Origin: Streptomyces sp. JJ36
GTDB lineage: Bacteria > Actinomycetota > Actinomycetes > Streptomycetales > Streptomycetaceae
DNA: 64,000 nucleotides
Reading direction: 5' to 3'
NCBI RefSeq assembly: GCF_021696945.1
Contig: NZ_JACYHE010000015.1
Location: forward strand, 1 to 64,000
Below are positions 1 to 8,341 of the stretch, one piece after another (position 1 is the stretch's first letter; every line of letters begins with the position of its first letter). The position numbers were made by a program, and so were the translations under genes. The notes beneath the pieces are model-generated. The model was given only the letters and a program-made list of their open reading frames with translations. It made no database searches and was not told where the DNA came from.

Positions 1-1100
1 GCCGCGGCCCGGGCCGCCGGCGCGGCGCCCTCCTCGCCCGGCGTTGCGGCCTCAGCGGTCTGCACGGTCCCGGGCGCGGCGGGCGCGGCCCCGGTCTCGC
101 CCGGGACTTCCTCGCTCTGCTCGCCCGGGCCGGGCACGGCGGCCGCCCCGCCGTCGGGAGCCGGAGCGACGGGCTGCTGAGCGGCCGGGGCGGTGCCGCC
201 CGGGGCCTGCTCGCCCTGGGCACCGGACTCCGGCGCGACGGCGGCCCCGTCCCCGGCTGCGGGGGCGGCCGGCTGTTGCGCCGTCTGAACGGGCTCGGCC
301 GGATGCGGCCCGGGCGTCGCCGGCGGCGGGACCGCCGCCAGGTCCGGACCGGGCAGCGGCGCGTGGGCGGCCGGGTCCGGGGCGCCGACCTGGCCGGGCG
401 CGGGGGCCCCGCCCTCGTACGGGCCCGGTGTGACCGGTGTGGCGGTCCAGGCGTCGGCCTGCGCGGGGCTGCCGCCGGGGTGCTGCTGCGGCTCACCGTG
501 GGGGCCTGCCTGCGCCTGCCCCGGCTGCGGGCCGGCGAAGGTCTCGGGCCCCTGGGACGGCACGTCCAGGTACTCCGGGCCGGCGGGCTGCTGGGGCGTC
601 GGCGCCGCCGGGCCCTGCGGACCCGGTTGCGTGCCGGGCGCGGGAGCGGCGGGTCCGGGCGGCGGCGCGCTGGGGCCGCGGTCGGCCAGGGAGCGGACGG
701 CGCCCGACTGCTCGGGGACGGGCGGGCCGAGGTGGAGCGGGCGGCGCGGCGGCTGGCCCGCGGACTGCTCGGGCGCGGGGCCGCCGGTGTGCGCACGTGC
801 GGCGGCGACGTCGTGCACGCCGGAGTCGCGGCCGTCGCTCTCGTGGGTCCCTCCCGCGGCGGGCGGGTGCGGTGCCGCGCCGCTCCCGGCGGTCCCGGCC
901 TCGCTCCAGGCGCCCTGCGCTCCCGGCATCAGCAGGTCCTCCTCGTCGACGGAGTCACCGGACGCGGCGGGCGGGCCGTCGGCCGGGGCCGGGTAGCCGT
1001 ACGCGTCGTGGGCGGCCGGTGCGCCCGGCTGCTGCGGATCCGGCTGTGCGGCTGCGCGGTCCGGCTGTCCCTCGCCCGGGACCTGGCCGGTGTCAGTCAT
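1..1100 (-). CDS. Pro/Ala/Gly-rich N-terminus of a probable CobT (partial)
   Basis: The reading frame opens at an ATG ending at 1100 and stays open to the left edge, so only about 366 N-terminal residues are visible and the stop lies outside. The visible part is low-complexity, dominated by Pro, Ala, Gly and Gln, with one acidic patch (VDEEDLLMPGAQGAW, near residues 50-65). No catalytic domain is seen. The gene follows cobL at 250 bp in the same direction. I recall streptomycete CobT proteins (nicotinate-nucleotide:dimethylbenzimidazole phosphoribosyltransferase, lower ligand of B12) carrying a long N-terminal extension of this kind next to cobL; the assignment is inference. GAGGGG five bases before the ATG could be the ribosome site, but a better site (GGAAGGAG) lies further upstream before a six-codon ORF. 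Another secreted or surface Pro-rich protein cannot be excluded. Confidence 0.6.
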   Translation of the reverse strand, partial: MTDTGQVPGEGQPDRAAAQPDPQQPGAPAAHDAYGYPAPADGPPAASGDSVDEEDLLMPGAQGAWSEAGTAGSGAAPHPPAAGGTHESDGRDSGVHDVAAARAHTGGPAPEQSAGQPPRRPLHLGPPVPEQSGAVRSLADRGPSAPPPGPAAPAPGTQPGPQGPAAPTPQQPAGPEYLDVPSQGPETFAGPQPGQAQAGPHGEPQQHPGGSPAQADAWTATPVTPGPYEGGAPAPGQVGAPDPAAHAPLPGPDLAAVPPPATPGPHPAEPVQTAQQPAAPAAGDGAAVAPESGAQGEQAPGGTAPAAQQPVAPAPDGGAAAVPGPGEQSEEVPGETGAAPAAPGTVQTAEAATPGEEGAAPAARAA

Positions 1101-1121
1101 GCGTACCCCTCGCCCATCGGT
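1101..1121 (-). other. Possible six-codon leader ORF (MGEGYA) coupled to the next gene
   Basis: On the minus strand an ideal Shine-Dalgarno (GGAAGGAG) precedes ATGGGCGAGGGGTACGCATGA. The six codons end in a TGA that overlaps the ATG of the following Pro-rich gene (ATGA). It could be a translational coupler or chance. No cobalamin riboswitch was recognised in 1101-1350. Confidence 0.25.
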
Positions 1122-1205
1122 GGTGCTCCTTCCAGCCCGGCGGATGGCCGCCGCCCCCAGGATGAAGAACGAGCGCGCGCTCGTTGCGGCACGTGCCCCT
1201 CCCGC

Positions 1206-1236
1206 CCCATACGGACATTGCCGGACGAACCGTCAA
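1206..1236 (-). promoter_or_regulatory. Possible promoter upstream of the Pro-rich cob gene
   Basis: On the minus strand TTGACG (1231-1236) is followed after 19 bases by TATGGG (1206-1211). The -35 is good, but the spacer is longer than ideal. It lies between cobL and the Pro-rich gene. Confidence 0.3.
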
Positions 1237-1350
1237 CCTCCTGGGGCGGCACAACGATCCATCAGCCTACCCGGCATCGCGTGTCCGACCGGCCACGGGT
1301 GGGTGAGACGTGGCACTTCGGAGCGGTGCGCCGGGCCGGGACCGGCGAGG

Positions 1351-2640
1351 TCAGCTGCGGACGCCGGAGAGCAGGAAGACGACCGTGCGCTCCCGTTCGG
1401 CCCAGGCCTCGGTGTCCAGTTCGACGGACTGCAGCAGGGCGCACTCCACGTTGTAGCCGCCGTCGCCGAGCACCCGGCCGAGCGCCTCCGCCTCGTCCCG
1501 GGTGACCGCGTGGGTGACGATCCGCTCGGGTCTGCGGTCGACCACGGCCGCGACGGTGCGGACCCCGCCGCCGCCCACGCGTACCACGTCCGGTTCCGGC
1601 AGGTCCTCCAGCACCTGTGGCGCCGCGCCCGGCACCGTCTGCACCTGGACGCCGAACCGGCGGGCGGCCGCCGCGATCCGGGAGCACGCGCGTGCGTCGC
1701 GGTCCACGGCGATGACCGCGGCCCCCAGCCGCGCCGCGTCGACGGCCACCGCGCCGCCGCCCGCTCCGATGTCCCAGAGGAGGTCGCCGGTCCGGGGACC
1801 CAGCCGGGCGAGCTGTGCGGCGCGCAACCGCATGGATGCGCCGGCATGCGCCCGCGCCTCGTGGCCGGCTGCGCCCCGCGCGCCCTCCGCCGCGCCGGGC
1901 GCGTCCGGTTCGGTGCCGTACGCCCCCGCGGGCAGGGCCCAGCCGCGGGGCGGCACCGGGTGGCCCGGCTCGTGCCCGGCGATCCAGCCGGTATCGGGTT
2001 CCTGCCCGGCCGGCCCGTTGCCCCCGGCGCCGGGCATGCCGCCGCCGACCACCAGCACGATGTTGGGGTCGCGCCAGGTGTGGTCGGCGACCTTGTCGGA
2101 GGTGAGGACGCTGACCTCCTCCCGGTCGGTGCCGAGCGCCTCGCAGATGACGAAGGTGCGGTGCACCTCGCCCAGCAGCAGGGCGAGTTCGGCAGGCCCG
2201 GCGCCCGGCGAGGTGAGGACCGCGACCTTGGTGTGGGCACGGCAGACGTTGACCGCGCGCCGCAGGGTACGGCGTTGGGCGACGACGACCTGCGCGTCGT
2301 CCCAGGGCATGCCGGCCCGGGCGAAGGCCGCGGCGACGGAGGACACCGCGGGGGCGACCTCCACCTCCAGACCGTGCTCGGGGGCGCGCAGCGTGCGGAC
2401 GACGCCGAAGAAGCCGGGGTCCCCGTCGGCCAGCACGACCGCGGTGCCGCGGTGGCGCACGATGCGCCGGGCGGCGAGCGCGACGCTGCCGAGCCGGATG
2501 CGCTCGGCCTGCGCGGGGACTTCGGGAAGCGCCAGGTGGTGGGCGGCACCGGCGACGAGAGTGGCCGCACCGAGCGCGGCGCGCGCGGCCTCGGTCAGGG
2601 GCGAGCCGTCCCACCCGATCACGGTGACGCGGTCGGCCAT
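1351..2640 (-). CDS. cobL: Precorrin-6Y C5,15-methyltransferase (decarboxylating), CobL
   Basis: This 429-residue protein is the bifunctional CobL type: it methylates precorrin-6Y at C5 and C15 with SAM and decarboxylates the acetate side chain in aerobic B12 synthesis. The N-terminal half (about 1-210) is a CobE/CbiE tetrapyrrole-methylase domain, starting with VTVIGWDG and containing GDPGFFG and a TSPGAG segment. The C-terminal half is a CbiT-like Rossmann methyltransferase with WDIGAGGGAVAVDAA as the SAM loop. Between them is a Pro/Gly/Ala-rich linker with an HPVPPRGWALP-type segment typical of CobL. The length matches the fused family. The ATG has GGAGAGACC upstream. The next gene downstream is the probable cobT. 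Confidence 0.93.
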   Translation of the reverse strand: MADRVTVIGWDGSPLTEAARAALGAATLVAGAAHHLALPEVPAQAERIRLGSVALAARRIVRHRGTAVVLADGDPGFFGVVRTLRAPEHGLEVEVAPAVSSVAAAFARAGMPWDDAQVVVAQRRTLRRAVNVCRAHTKVAVLTSPGAGPAELALLLGEVHRTFVICEALGTDREEVSVLTSDKVADHTWRDPNIVLVVGGGMPGAGGNGPAGQEPDTGWIAGHEPGHPVPPRGWALPAGAYGTEPDAPGAAEGARGAAGHEARAHAGASMRLRAAQLARLGPRTGDLLWDIGAGGGAVAVDAARLGAAVIAVDRDARACSRIAAAARRFGVQVQTVPGAAPQVLEDLPEPDVVRVGGGGVRTVAAVVDRRPERIVTHAVTRDEAEALGRVLGDGGYNVECALLQSVELDTEAWAERERTVVFLLSGVRS

Positions 2641-2749
2641 CGGCGGGTCTCTCCGTCTCGTCGCAGGTGGGGCAGCAGGGCGAGACTACCTTCGCGGGCG
2701 GCCGGCGGCTCCCCTGCCCCCGCGTGCCGTGGTGACCTGCGCGGCGGCC

Positions 2750-3385
2750 TCAGCGCCAGTCCGGATAGGCGGAGCCGCCCGCCTCCGCCATGCGTTCCGG
2801 CAGCCCGTCGAGGTCCTCGGGCAGCAGGCTCCAGACGATGAGATCGGTGCGGATCTCGGCCCAGTCGCCGCTCTCGGTGCGGGTGCGGGCGATCCAGGCG
2901 TTGCGCAGGACGCCCTCGCTGATGCAGCCGAGCTTCTGCGCGACCTGCTGGGCGGCGGTGTTGTCGGCGGCGGTGCGGAGTTCGAGGCGCTCGAACTTCT
3001 GGTCCTGGAAGAGCCACTGGGCGACGGCGAGCACCGACTCCGCGGCATACCCCTCGCCGCGGGCCCACGGCGCGACGGCGTACGAGACACGGGCGGTGAG
3101 CAGCCGCCAGTCGGCGTCCTTGAGCCGGACGGTGCCGACGAGCCGCTGGGTGAGGAGCTCGGTGACGGCGAAGACGACGCCGTGGCCGCCGGCACGTTCG
3201 GCGGGGGCGCGGCGGGTGATCCAGTCGCGGGCCTCGGCGAGGCCGTAGGGGGCGGGCACGGAGGTCCAGACGGCGACGAGTTCGTCGTTCATCATGTCCG
3301 CAAGGGCGGGGATGTCCGCTTCCTCGAACGGGCGCAGCACGAGCCGGTCCGTACTGATCGAGATGTCCGGGAAGGTGGATGTCAT
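2750..3385 (-). CDS. GNAT acetyltransferase (RimJ/RimL-like)
   Basis: This 211-residue cytoplasmic protein is of the type that transfers acetyl from acetyl-CoA to an amine or protein N-terminus. It opens with the typical RimJ/RimL strand (TDRLVLRPFEEADIPAL). The acetyl-CoA loop WARGEGYAAESV lies near residues 105-116, followed by the conserved N..A..V..KLGC helix (AADNTAAQQVAQKLGC). The chosen ATG at 3385 has GGAGC six bases upstream; an in-frame ATG at 3397 has no ribosome site. The substrate is unknown. It stands alone, downstream of a 234-bp spacer and 109 bp before cobL. Confidence 0.85.
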   Translation of the reverse strand: MTSTFPDISISTDRLVLRPFEEADIPALADMMNDELVAVWTSVPAPYGLAEARDWITRRAPAERAGGHGVVFAVTELLTQRLVGTVRLKDADWRLLTARVSYAVAPWARGEGYAAESVLAVAQWLFQDQKFERLELRTAADNTAAQQVAQKLGCISEGVLRNAWIARTRTESGDWAEIRTDLIVWSLLPEDLDGLPERMAEAGGSAYPDWR

Positions 3386-3619
3386 GCGCCGCTCCATGCC
3401 GATGCCGTGGGGTTCCGGGGGTGCGAGCCCGGGGTTGCAGCAGTGCACAGCATGCAGCATCGGTACGGGCCCGTGCAGCGCCGGGCCCGGTGTCCGGGCG
3501 GGATGCGGCGCCGGGAATCGACTTGTCGACACCGGTACCGCGCGGCCCCCGGGACGCCCCCGGAGCGCTCCGCCGGGGGCCGCGGGCCGGGGCCCCGCAC
3601 GTCCTCCTAGACTCGGGGC

Positions 3620-3991
3620 ATGCTCACCCCGCTGACGGTGGCGGTCGCCGTGGCCGCGCTCGCCCTGGCCGCCTGGTGCGGCCACGCGGCCTACCGGGAC
3701 CAGCCCACGAAGGACTGGCACTTCCTGGGCATGGCCGTGGTCACGGTGCTGGCACTCGCCCAGCTCGTGGTGGGGGTGGTCCAGCTCGTCCGAGGCGAGC
3801 GGCCCGCCGGCGGGACCGGGGTCTTCGTCGCGTATCTCGTCGGGGTGGCCTGCTGTGTGCCCGTGGTCGGACTGATCTCGCTGACGGAACGGACCCGCTG
3901 GGGGTCGCTGACGGTGGTCGCCGGAGCGGTGGTGACGGCGGCGCTCCAGGCGCGGCTGCACGACGTCTGGGGAGGCGGCGGTGGCGCCTGA
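3620..3991 (+). CDS. Small integral membrane protein
   Basis: This 123-residue protein has about four hydrophobic segments (roughly residues 3-22, 37-58, 66-88 and 96-114), so it should sit in the cytoplasmic membrane. I recognise no catalytic motif and no named family. The last codons overlap the start of the next membrane protein by 11 bp, which points to a two-gene operon with coupled translation and perhaps a complex of the two. The ATG is the only sensible start; no strong ribosome site is visible just upstream. Confidence 0.7.
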   Translation: MLTPLTVAVAVAALALAAWCGHAAYRDQPTKDWHFLGMAVVTVLALAQLVVGVVQLVRGERPAGGTGVFVAYLVGVACCVPVVGLISLTERTRWGSLTVVAGAVVTAALQARLHDVWGGGGGA

Positions 3992-4430
3992 GCCGGCCGG
4001 CCGGCCGCGGGGCGGCATCGGCACCGGCCCCGGGAAGCTGCTGGTGACGCTGTACGGGATCTTCACCGTCGGGGCGGCGTCCCGCTCCGCGGTCCAGTTG
4101 TCCACCCGCTTCCACGAGGCCCCGCTGGCCTATGTCCTGTCGGCGGTGGCCGCCGTCGTCTACGCGTTCATCACGGTGTCGCTGGTGCGGGGCGGGGAGC
4201 GGGCCCGGAAGGCCGCGCTGGTCTGCTGCTGCGCGGAGCTGCTGGGCGTCCTGGTGGTGGGCACCTGGACGCTCGCCGACCCGGCCGCCTTCCCGGACGC
4301 GACGGTGTGGTCGGACTACGGCATGGGCTATCTCTTCATCCCGCTGGTGCTGCCCGTCACCGGCCTGCTCTGGCTGCGCCGCGCCCCCGCGGAGCCGCGG
4401 GGTGCGCCCGGCGGCGCGGGCGCACCCTGA
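3981..4430 (+). CDS. Second small integral membrane protein of the pair
   Basis: This 149-residue protein has about four predicted membrane helices and an Arg/Gly-rich cytoplasmic N-terminus and C-terminus. It starts at a GTG preceded by GGAGGCG that lies inside the end of the preceding gene (11-bp overlap), so the two are almost certainly co-translated. No conserved motif that I recognise gives a function. It ends 19 bp before a convergent GNAT gene. Confidence 0.7.
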   Translation: MAPEPAGRPRGGIGTGPGKLLVTLYGIFTVGAASRSAVQLSTRFHEAPLAYVLSAVAAVVYAFITVSLVRGGERARKAALVCCCAELLGVLVVGTWTLADPAAFPDATVWSDYGMGYLFIPLVLPVTGLLWLRRAPAEPRGAPGGAGAP

Positions 4431-4449
4431 CGCGTCGTGCCGCGCGTGG

Positions 4450-4965
4450 TCAGGCGCTGGCGGCGAAGGCATGCGCGCCGGCGTCCTTCTCCATGGTGAC
4501 GAGCGTGACGCCCCTGCCCCCGGGAGCGCGGTCGACGGAGGTGCCGACGGCGGCGTATCCGGAGCGGCGGTAGAGCCGGAGGTTGGCCTCGCTGCGGTGG
4601 CCGGTGAGGAGACGGTAACGCTTGGCGGCGCGCTCGGCACGCAGCCGTTCCTCGATGCGGGCCAGCAGCCGGCCGCCGAGGCCGTGCCGCCGCATGCGGG
4701 GGTGCACGCAGAGCCTGCTGATCCGGGCGGTGCCGTCGGCGTCGACCGTGCCGCGTACGGAGCCCACGACCTCCTCGCCCAGGCGGGCGACGAGCACGCA
4801 TCCCTCGCCGAGTTCGGCACGCAGCGCGGCGAGGGTCTGGGTGAGCGGCTCGATGCCGTAGTCGCCGTAGATCTCGGCTTCCGACTGGTAGCAGAGGTAC
4901 TGGAGTTTGAGAATCTGTTCGGCGTCGTCGTCGGTCGCCGCAGAGATGGTCACGCTCATGCCCAT
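4450..4965 (-). CDS. GNAT acetyltransferase
   Basis: This 171-residue single-domain acetyltransferase has the acetyl-CoA binding loop RMRRHGLGGRLLARIEERL near residues 95-113, preceded by the beta-strand RISRLCVHP. The C-terminal part has the NLRLYRRSGYAAVG segment common in this superfamily. Several ATGs cluster at the 5' end. The ATG at 4965 was chosen because GGGAGG lies nine bases upstream; 4959 and 4983 remain possible. The substrate is unknown. It converges on the small membrane-protein pair with only 19 bp between stops. Confidence 0.83.
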   Translation of the reverse strand: MGMSVTISAATDDDAEQILKLQYLCYQSEAEIYGDYGIEPLTQTLAALRAELGEGCVLVARLGEEVVGSVRGTVDADGTARISRLCVHPRMRRHGLGGRLLARIEERLRAERAAKRYRLLTGHRSEANLRLYRRSGYAAVGTSVDRAPGGRGVTLVTMEKDAGAHAFAASA

Positions 4966-5053
4966 GCGCGCATGCCTCCCCATGTTCTCGGGTCCGGGCG
5001 CGCGAGAGTGAGGGTGCCGCGCACGGACTGTCTGCCCTGAAGACGCCGGTTGC

Positions 5054-5650
5054 TTACCGCACCCTTCCCCGGAGTTCAGGTGCCGCAACCTCCGTCCACA
5101 GCATTCTGCGCAGGCATGCCAGGCAACGGGAACGCAGCGGGCCCAGGCTGCCCTGTGAGATTCCCAACTCGTCGGCGATTTCCCGGTATGTACGGTCACT
5201 CTCGTGGAGCATCGCGCCCAGCACCGCGGGGCATCTCCCGGGGAGCCGGGCCACCGCGGCCCGCAGGGTCCGGCGCCGCTCGGCGGCCAGCAGCGGCTCC
5301 TCGGCCGGGCTGGCCGGGTCGCCGTGCCCGTCGGCCGCGGTGACCGGCCGGGGCAGGACCGCGGGCGCGCCGGAGGCGCCGCCGAGCGGCACCTCCCACC
5401 GGGTGCGGCGCCGCTCCGGGCGCGCCTCGGCCCGTACCGCCGCGCGCAGCCAGTCGGCCGGGGCGTCCGGCGGACCGGCCACGCGATGGCGCTCCAGCCA
5501 GCGCAGCCAGACCCCCTGCCGGAGGTCCTCGGCGTCCAGCCGGGTGCCGTGGGCCTCGGCGGCGCACTCGGCGGTCAGCAGCGCACCGAGACCGCGCGGC
5601 AGTCCGGGGGCGGGTGGCGGGGCAGCAGGGGTCACGGCGGGGGCGCTCAC
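5054..5650 (-). CDS. ECF-like RNA polymerase sigma factor
   Basis: This 198-residue protein has a recognisable sigma region 4 near the C-terminus (YREIADELGISQGSLGPLRS), a helix-turn-helix that would contact the -35 element. The N-terminal half contains a region-2-like stretch (LDAEDLRQGVWLRWLERHR) after a Pro/Ala-rich start. A divergent linker lies between. No anti-sigma gene is adjacent. The start is taken as a GTG at 5650; no clear ribosome site is seen, so the N-terminus is uncertain. Its promoter must lie in the 110-bp spacer, which also holds two hairpins that terminate the upstream gene. Confidence 0.7.
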   Translation of the reverse strand: MSAPAVTPAAPPPAPGLPRGLGALLTAECAAEAHGTRLDAEDLRQGVWLRWLERHRVAGPPDAPADWLRAAVRAEARPERRRTRWEVPLGGASGAPAVLPRPVTAADGHGDPASPAEEPLLAAERRRTLRAAVARLPGRCPAVLGAMLHESDRTYREIADELGISQGSLGPLRSRCLACLRRMLWTEVAAPELRGRVR

Positions 5651-5664
5651 ATGACGCCGAACGC

Positions 5665-5695
5665 CCGGGGTGGGCGTACGGCACGCCCACCCCGG
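5665..5695 (-). terminator. Hairpin downstream of the GDPD gene (second of two)
   Basis: This is a perfect 13-bp inverted repeat (CCGGGGTGGGCGT, 5665-5677, pairing with 5683-5695) with a five-base loop. With the hairpin at 5703-5738 it forms a tandem terminator behind the glycerophosphodiesterase gene. No T-run follows, as is usual in Streptomyces. Confidence 0.6.
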
Positions 5696-5702
5696 CCGGG
5701 AG

Positions 5703-5738
5703 CCACCCGCGGGGGCGGCAAACCACCCCCGCGGGTGG
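5703..5738 (-). terminator. Hairpin immediately downstream of the GDPD gene
   Basis: The 16-bp arms (5703-5718 and 5723-5738; CCACCCGCGGGGGCGG) pair with one mismatch around a four-base CAAA loop, 22 bp after the GDPD stop codon. Confidence 0.7.
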
Positions 5739-5760
5739 CACGGAAGCGCGGGAGCCGCCG

Positions 5761-6927
5761 TCAGCGGTCCCGGAAGTCCTCCGCGGCGAGCACTCCGGTG
5801 TCGGGGTTGTCGGTGAAGATGCCGTCGATCCCGGTGGCGAAGTAGGCGCGGAAGGCGCCGAAGGCGTCGCCGTAGGCGTCCGGATCCGTACCGCGGCGGA
5901 ACTCCGCGGGCAGATAGGCGTTCTCGTTGCGCATCGTGTACGGGTGCAGCACCAGGCCGCGGGCGTGCGCGTCCCGCACCAGGGTGGTGGGCTCCCCCAG
6001 CGTGCCGTCCGCGTTCTTCGGGATGACGAGGTCCGCGAGCGGGCCGATGCCGCGGGCGAAGCCCGCGATCCACTCCAGGCCCTCGGGGGTGATCAGGTCG
6101 GCGACGGTGCGCGGGTCGCCGGCCTCGACGAAGTCCCACGGGCGGTCGTCGGGGGTCCACAGCAGCACCACGCCCGGGCAGTCGACCAGCCGTGCCAGCC
6201 GCTCGATGCTGGTGGGCTCGAAGGACTGCAGGAAGTTGGGCGCGTGGGCGCGGTGCCGGCCGTGGCGGCGGAGCTGCCGGGCCAGGCGCGGCTCCAGGTC
6301 CAGCCCGAGCTTCCGGAAGTAGGTGGGGTGCTTGGTCTCGATGTGCAGCCACACCGGGCGGTGCCGCCGGCGCCCCTCACGGCCGGCCCAGTCCAGCACC
6401 TCCTCGAAGGAGGGCACCTCCCAGCGTCCGTCGTAGAGGGTGTTCCGCTGCCGCCGCTCCGGCAGCCGCTCGACCGCCCGCAGGGTCTTGAGCTCGGCGA
6501 GGGTGAAGTCCTCGGTGAACCAGCCCGTCACCTCCTGGCCGTCCACCGTCTTGGTGGTCCGGCGCCCGGCGAACTCCGGGTGGTCTGCGACGTCGGTGGT
6601 GTCCGCGATGTTGTTCTCGTGGCGGCACACCAGGTGCCCGTCCCGGGTGGGGACCAGGTCCTGCTCGATGACGTCGGCGCCCATGTCGAGGGCGAGCTGG
6701 TAGGAGCCCAGGGTGTGCTCCGGGCGGTAGCCGCTGGCTCCGCGGTGCGCCACGACGGCCGGTACCGGCAGCCGGTGCCGGCCGCCCCGGGCGTCGTCCC
6801 GGCCCGCCCCGGGGGCGCGCTCGTCCGCCCGCGCCGTGCCCGCGGCGCCCAGCGCCGCCGCACCCGCGCCCAGCGCCGCGGCGGCGCCCAGCACCGTCCT
6901 CCGTCCCGGCCGCTGCTGCTCTCCCAT
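5761..6927 (-). CDS. Tat-exported glycerophosphodiester phosphodiesterase
   Basis: This 388-residue enzyme of the GDPD TIM-barrel family hydrolyses glycerophosphodiesters to glycerol-3-phosphate and an alcohol outside the cell, providing phosphate and carbon from phospholipid head groups. The N-terminus is a twin-arginine signal (GRRTVLGAAAALG, ending near ARA at about residue 34). The catalytic signature HRGASGYRPEHT starts at His61, the metal ligands fit DVIEQD (Glu88, Asp90), and the second His is in CRHE (about 103). A Lys-containing IETKHP follows. The ATG has AAAGGGGAACC upstream. Two hairpins terminate it. As I recall the S. coelicolor counterpart lies in the same neighbourhood. Confidence 0.92.
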   Translation of the reverse strand: MGEQQRPGRRTVLGAAAALGAGAAALGAAGTARADERAPGAGRDDARGGRHRLPVPAVVAHRGASGYRPEHTLGSYQLALDMGADVIEQDLVPTRDGHLVCRHENNIADTTDVADHPEFAGRRTTKTVDGQEVTGWFTEDFTLAELKTLRAVERLPERRQRNTLYDGRWEVPSFEEVLDWAGREGRRRHRPVWLHIETKHPTYFRKLGLDLEPRLARQLRRHGRHRAHAPNFLQSFEPTSIERLARLVDCPGVVLLWTPDDRPWDFVEAGDPRTVADLITPEGLEWIAGFARGIGPLADLVIPKNADGTLGEPTTLVRDAHARGLVLHPYTMRNENAYLPAEFRRGTDPDAYGDAFGAFRAYFATGIDGIFTDNPDTGVLAAEDFRDR

Positions 6928-7171
6928 GGTTCCCCTTTCCGGTTTCGTCCGGCCGTCCTGCGCGGCTGACCCGCACCTGACAGATGCGGCCGCATCGTAG
7001 AGCGCGGGAACGTGCACCGGGAGACACGGCGCGGAACACGGCGGAAACAGGCGGCGGCCCGGACCCGGGTGGCGGCTCCCGTGCCGCCCCCGGGCGGCAC
7101 GGGAGCGGCACGGCGAGTATCGTCCTCATCTGCGTACGTGTGCGCACGACCGTCACCGACCGGAGGGCCCG

Positions 7172-7852
7172 TTGTCCCGTTTCCTGCTGATCAAGGCGCT
7201 GCTCGGCTCGCTCCTGCGCATCCTGTTCCGGCCGCGGGTGGAAGGGGCCGGACGCATCCCGGCCGAGGGGCCCGTCATCCTGGCGGGCAACCATCTCACC
7301 TTCCTCGACTCGATGATCCTGCCGCTGGTGACGGGTCGTCAGGTGTTCTTCATCGGCAAGGACGAGTACGTCACCGGCACCGGGCTCAAGGGCCGGCTGA
7401 TGGCGTGGTTCTTCACCGGCGTCGGCATGATCCCGGTCGACCGCGACGGCGGCCGCGGCGGTGTGGCCGCGCTGATGACCGGGCGCCGCGTGCTGGAGGA
7501 GGGCCACGCCTTCGGCATTTACCCCGAGGGCACCCGCTCCCCCGACGGGCGCCTCTACCGCGGCCGCACGGGCATCGCACGGCTCGCCCTGATGACGGGC
7601 GCGCCGGTGGTGCCCTTCGCCATGATCGGCACCGACGAGGTGCAGCCGGGAGGCAGCGGGCTGCCGCGCCTCGGCCGGGGGCGGCGCATCGCCGTGCGGT
7701 TCGGCGAGCCGCTGGACTTCTCCCGCTACGACGGGATGGACCGCGACCGGTATGTACTCCGCGCGGTGACGGACGAGGTGATGAGCGAGGTCATGCGGCT
7801 GTCGGGGCAGGAGTACGTGGACATGTACGCCACGAAGGCGAAGGCGGCCTGA
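7172..7852 (+). CDS. 1-acyl-sn-glycerol-3-phosphate acyltransferase (PlsC family)
   Basis: This 226-residue member of the LPLAT/PlsC family acylates lysophosphatidate (or a related acceptor) at the inner face of the membrane in phospholipid synthesis. Motif I is NHLTFLD (Asn40-His41, NHX4D). Motif III is YPEGTRSPDG (about residues 113-122) and motif IV is GAPVVPFAMIG. The hydrophobic N-terminus can dip into the membrane. The start is a TTG at 7172, chosen because GGAGG lies seven bases upstream. The acceptor is not certain, because actinobacteria have several paralogues. Confidence 0.88.
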   Translation: MSRFLLIKALLGSLLRILFRPRVEGAGRIPAEGPVILAGNHLTFLDSMILPLVTGRQVFFIGKDEYVTGTGLKGRLMAWFFTGVGMIPVDRDGGRGGVAALMTGRRVLEEGHAFGIYPEGTRSPDGRLYRGRTGIARLALMTGAPVVPFAMIGTDEVQPGGSGLPRLGRGRRIAVRFGEPLDFSRYDGMDRDRYVLRAVTDEVMSEVMRLSGQEYVDMYATKAKAA

Positions 7853-7867
7853 GTCCCGGGCGTCGGC

Positions 7868-8341
7868 TCACCTCCGCCGGCGGCCGCCGGCCTCCTGCGC
7901 GCCCCGGCACCACCGCGCTCCGTAACCGCCCGAACGCCCGGACCGGCTCCTGCGGAACCGGCTCCCCACGCCCGGCGGCGGGCCCACGCTCCGCGTCACC
8001 ACGACGGTGAACGGCCGGTCACGGCCGGTTCCGCCCGCACGCGCCCCCAGGCCGGGGCGGCGCCGGTACAGCCGTGCGGCGAGCACCGCAAGGCAGAGCA
8101 CACCGGCGCCGGACGCGATGACCGCACCCTTCGTGCCGCCTCCCTTCTCCGCGGCGCGGCGACCCCCGTGCTGCATCCGTTCCCGGGTCTCCCGGGCCCG
8201 CGTCCGGGCACGCGCGGAGAGGTCCGCCTTCGCTGCGAGCTGGGAGACGGTGTCGGCGAGTTGGTCGCGGGCGTGTTCGACCTCCGCGTGCAGCTCCTGC
8301 GTGGAGGCGGCCCCGTGGCCGTTGTGGTCGGCACGCGTCAT
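7868..8341 (-). CDS. DUF3618 protein with one membrane helix
   Basis: The N-terminal half of this 157-residue protein matches DUF3618: a heptad-like helix (ELHAEVEHARDQLADTVSQL, about residues 15-34) followed by KADLSARA and an Arg/Glu-rich stretch. One membrane helix follows near residues 75-95, and the C-terminal tail is very basic (Arg/Gly-rich). The ATG overlaps the stop of the preceding holin-like gene (ATGA), so the two are translationally coupled. Such pairs are common in actinobacteria; the role in the envelope is unknown. Confidence 0.8.
   Translation of the reverse strand: MTRADHNGHGAASTQELHAEVEHARDQLADTVSQLAAKADLSARARTRARETRERMQHGGRRAAEKGGGTKGAVIASGAGVLCLAVLAARLYRRRPGLGARAGGTGRDRPFTVVVTRSVGPPPGVGSRFRRSRSGRSGGYGARWCRGAQEAGGRRRR

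Noticed and set aside
1101..1350. Possible cobalamin riboswitch upstream of the Pro-rich cob gene
   Set aside because: I could not find the B12-box pattern or the expected stem arrangement; only a weak promoter and a mini-ORF are visible.
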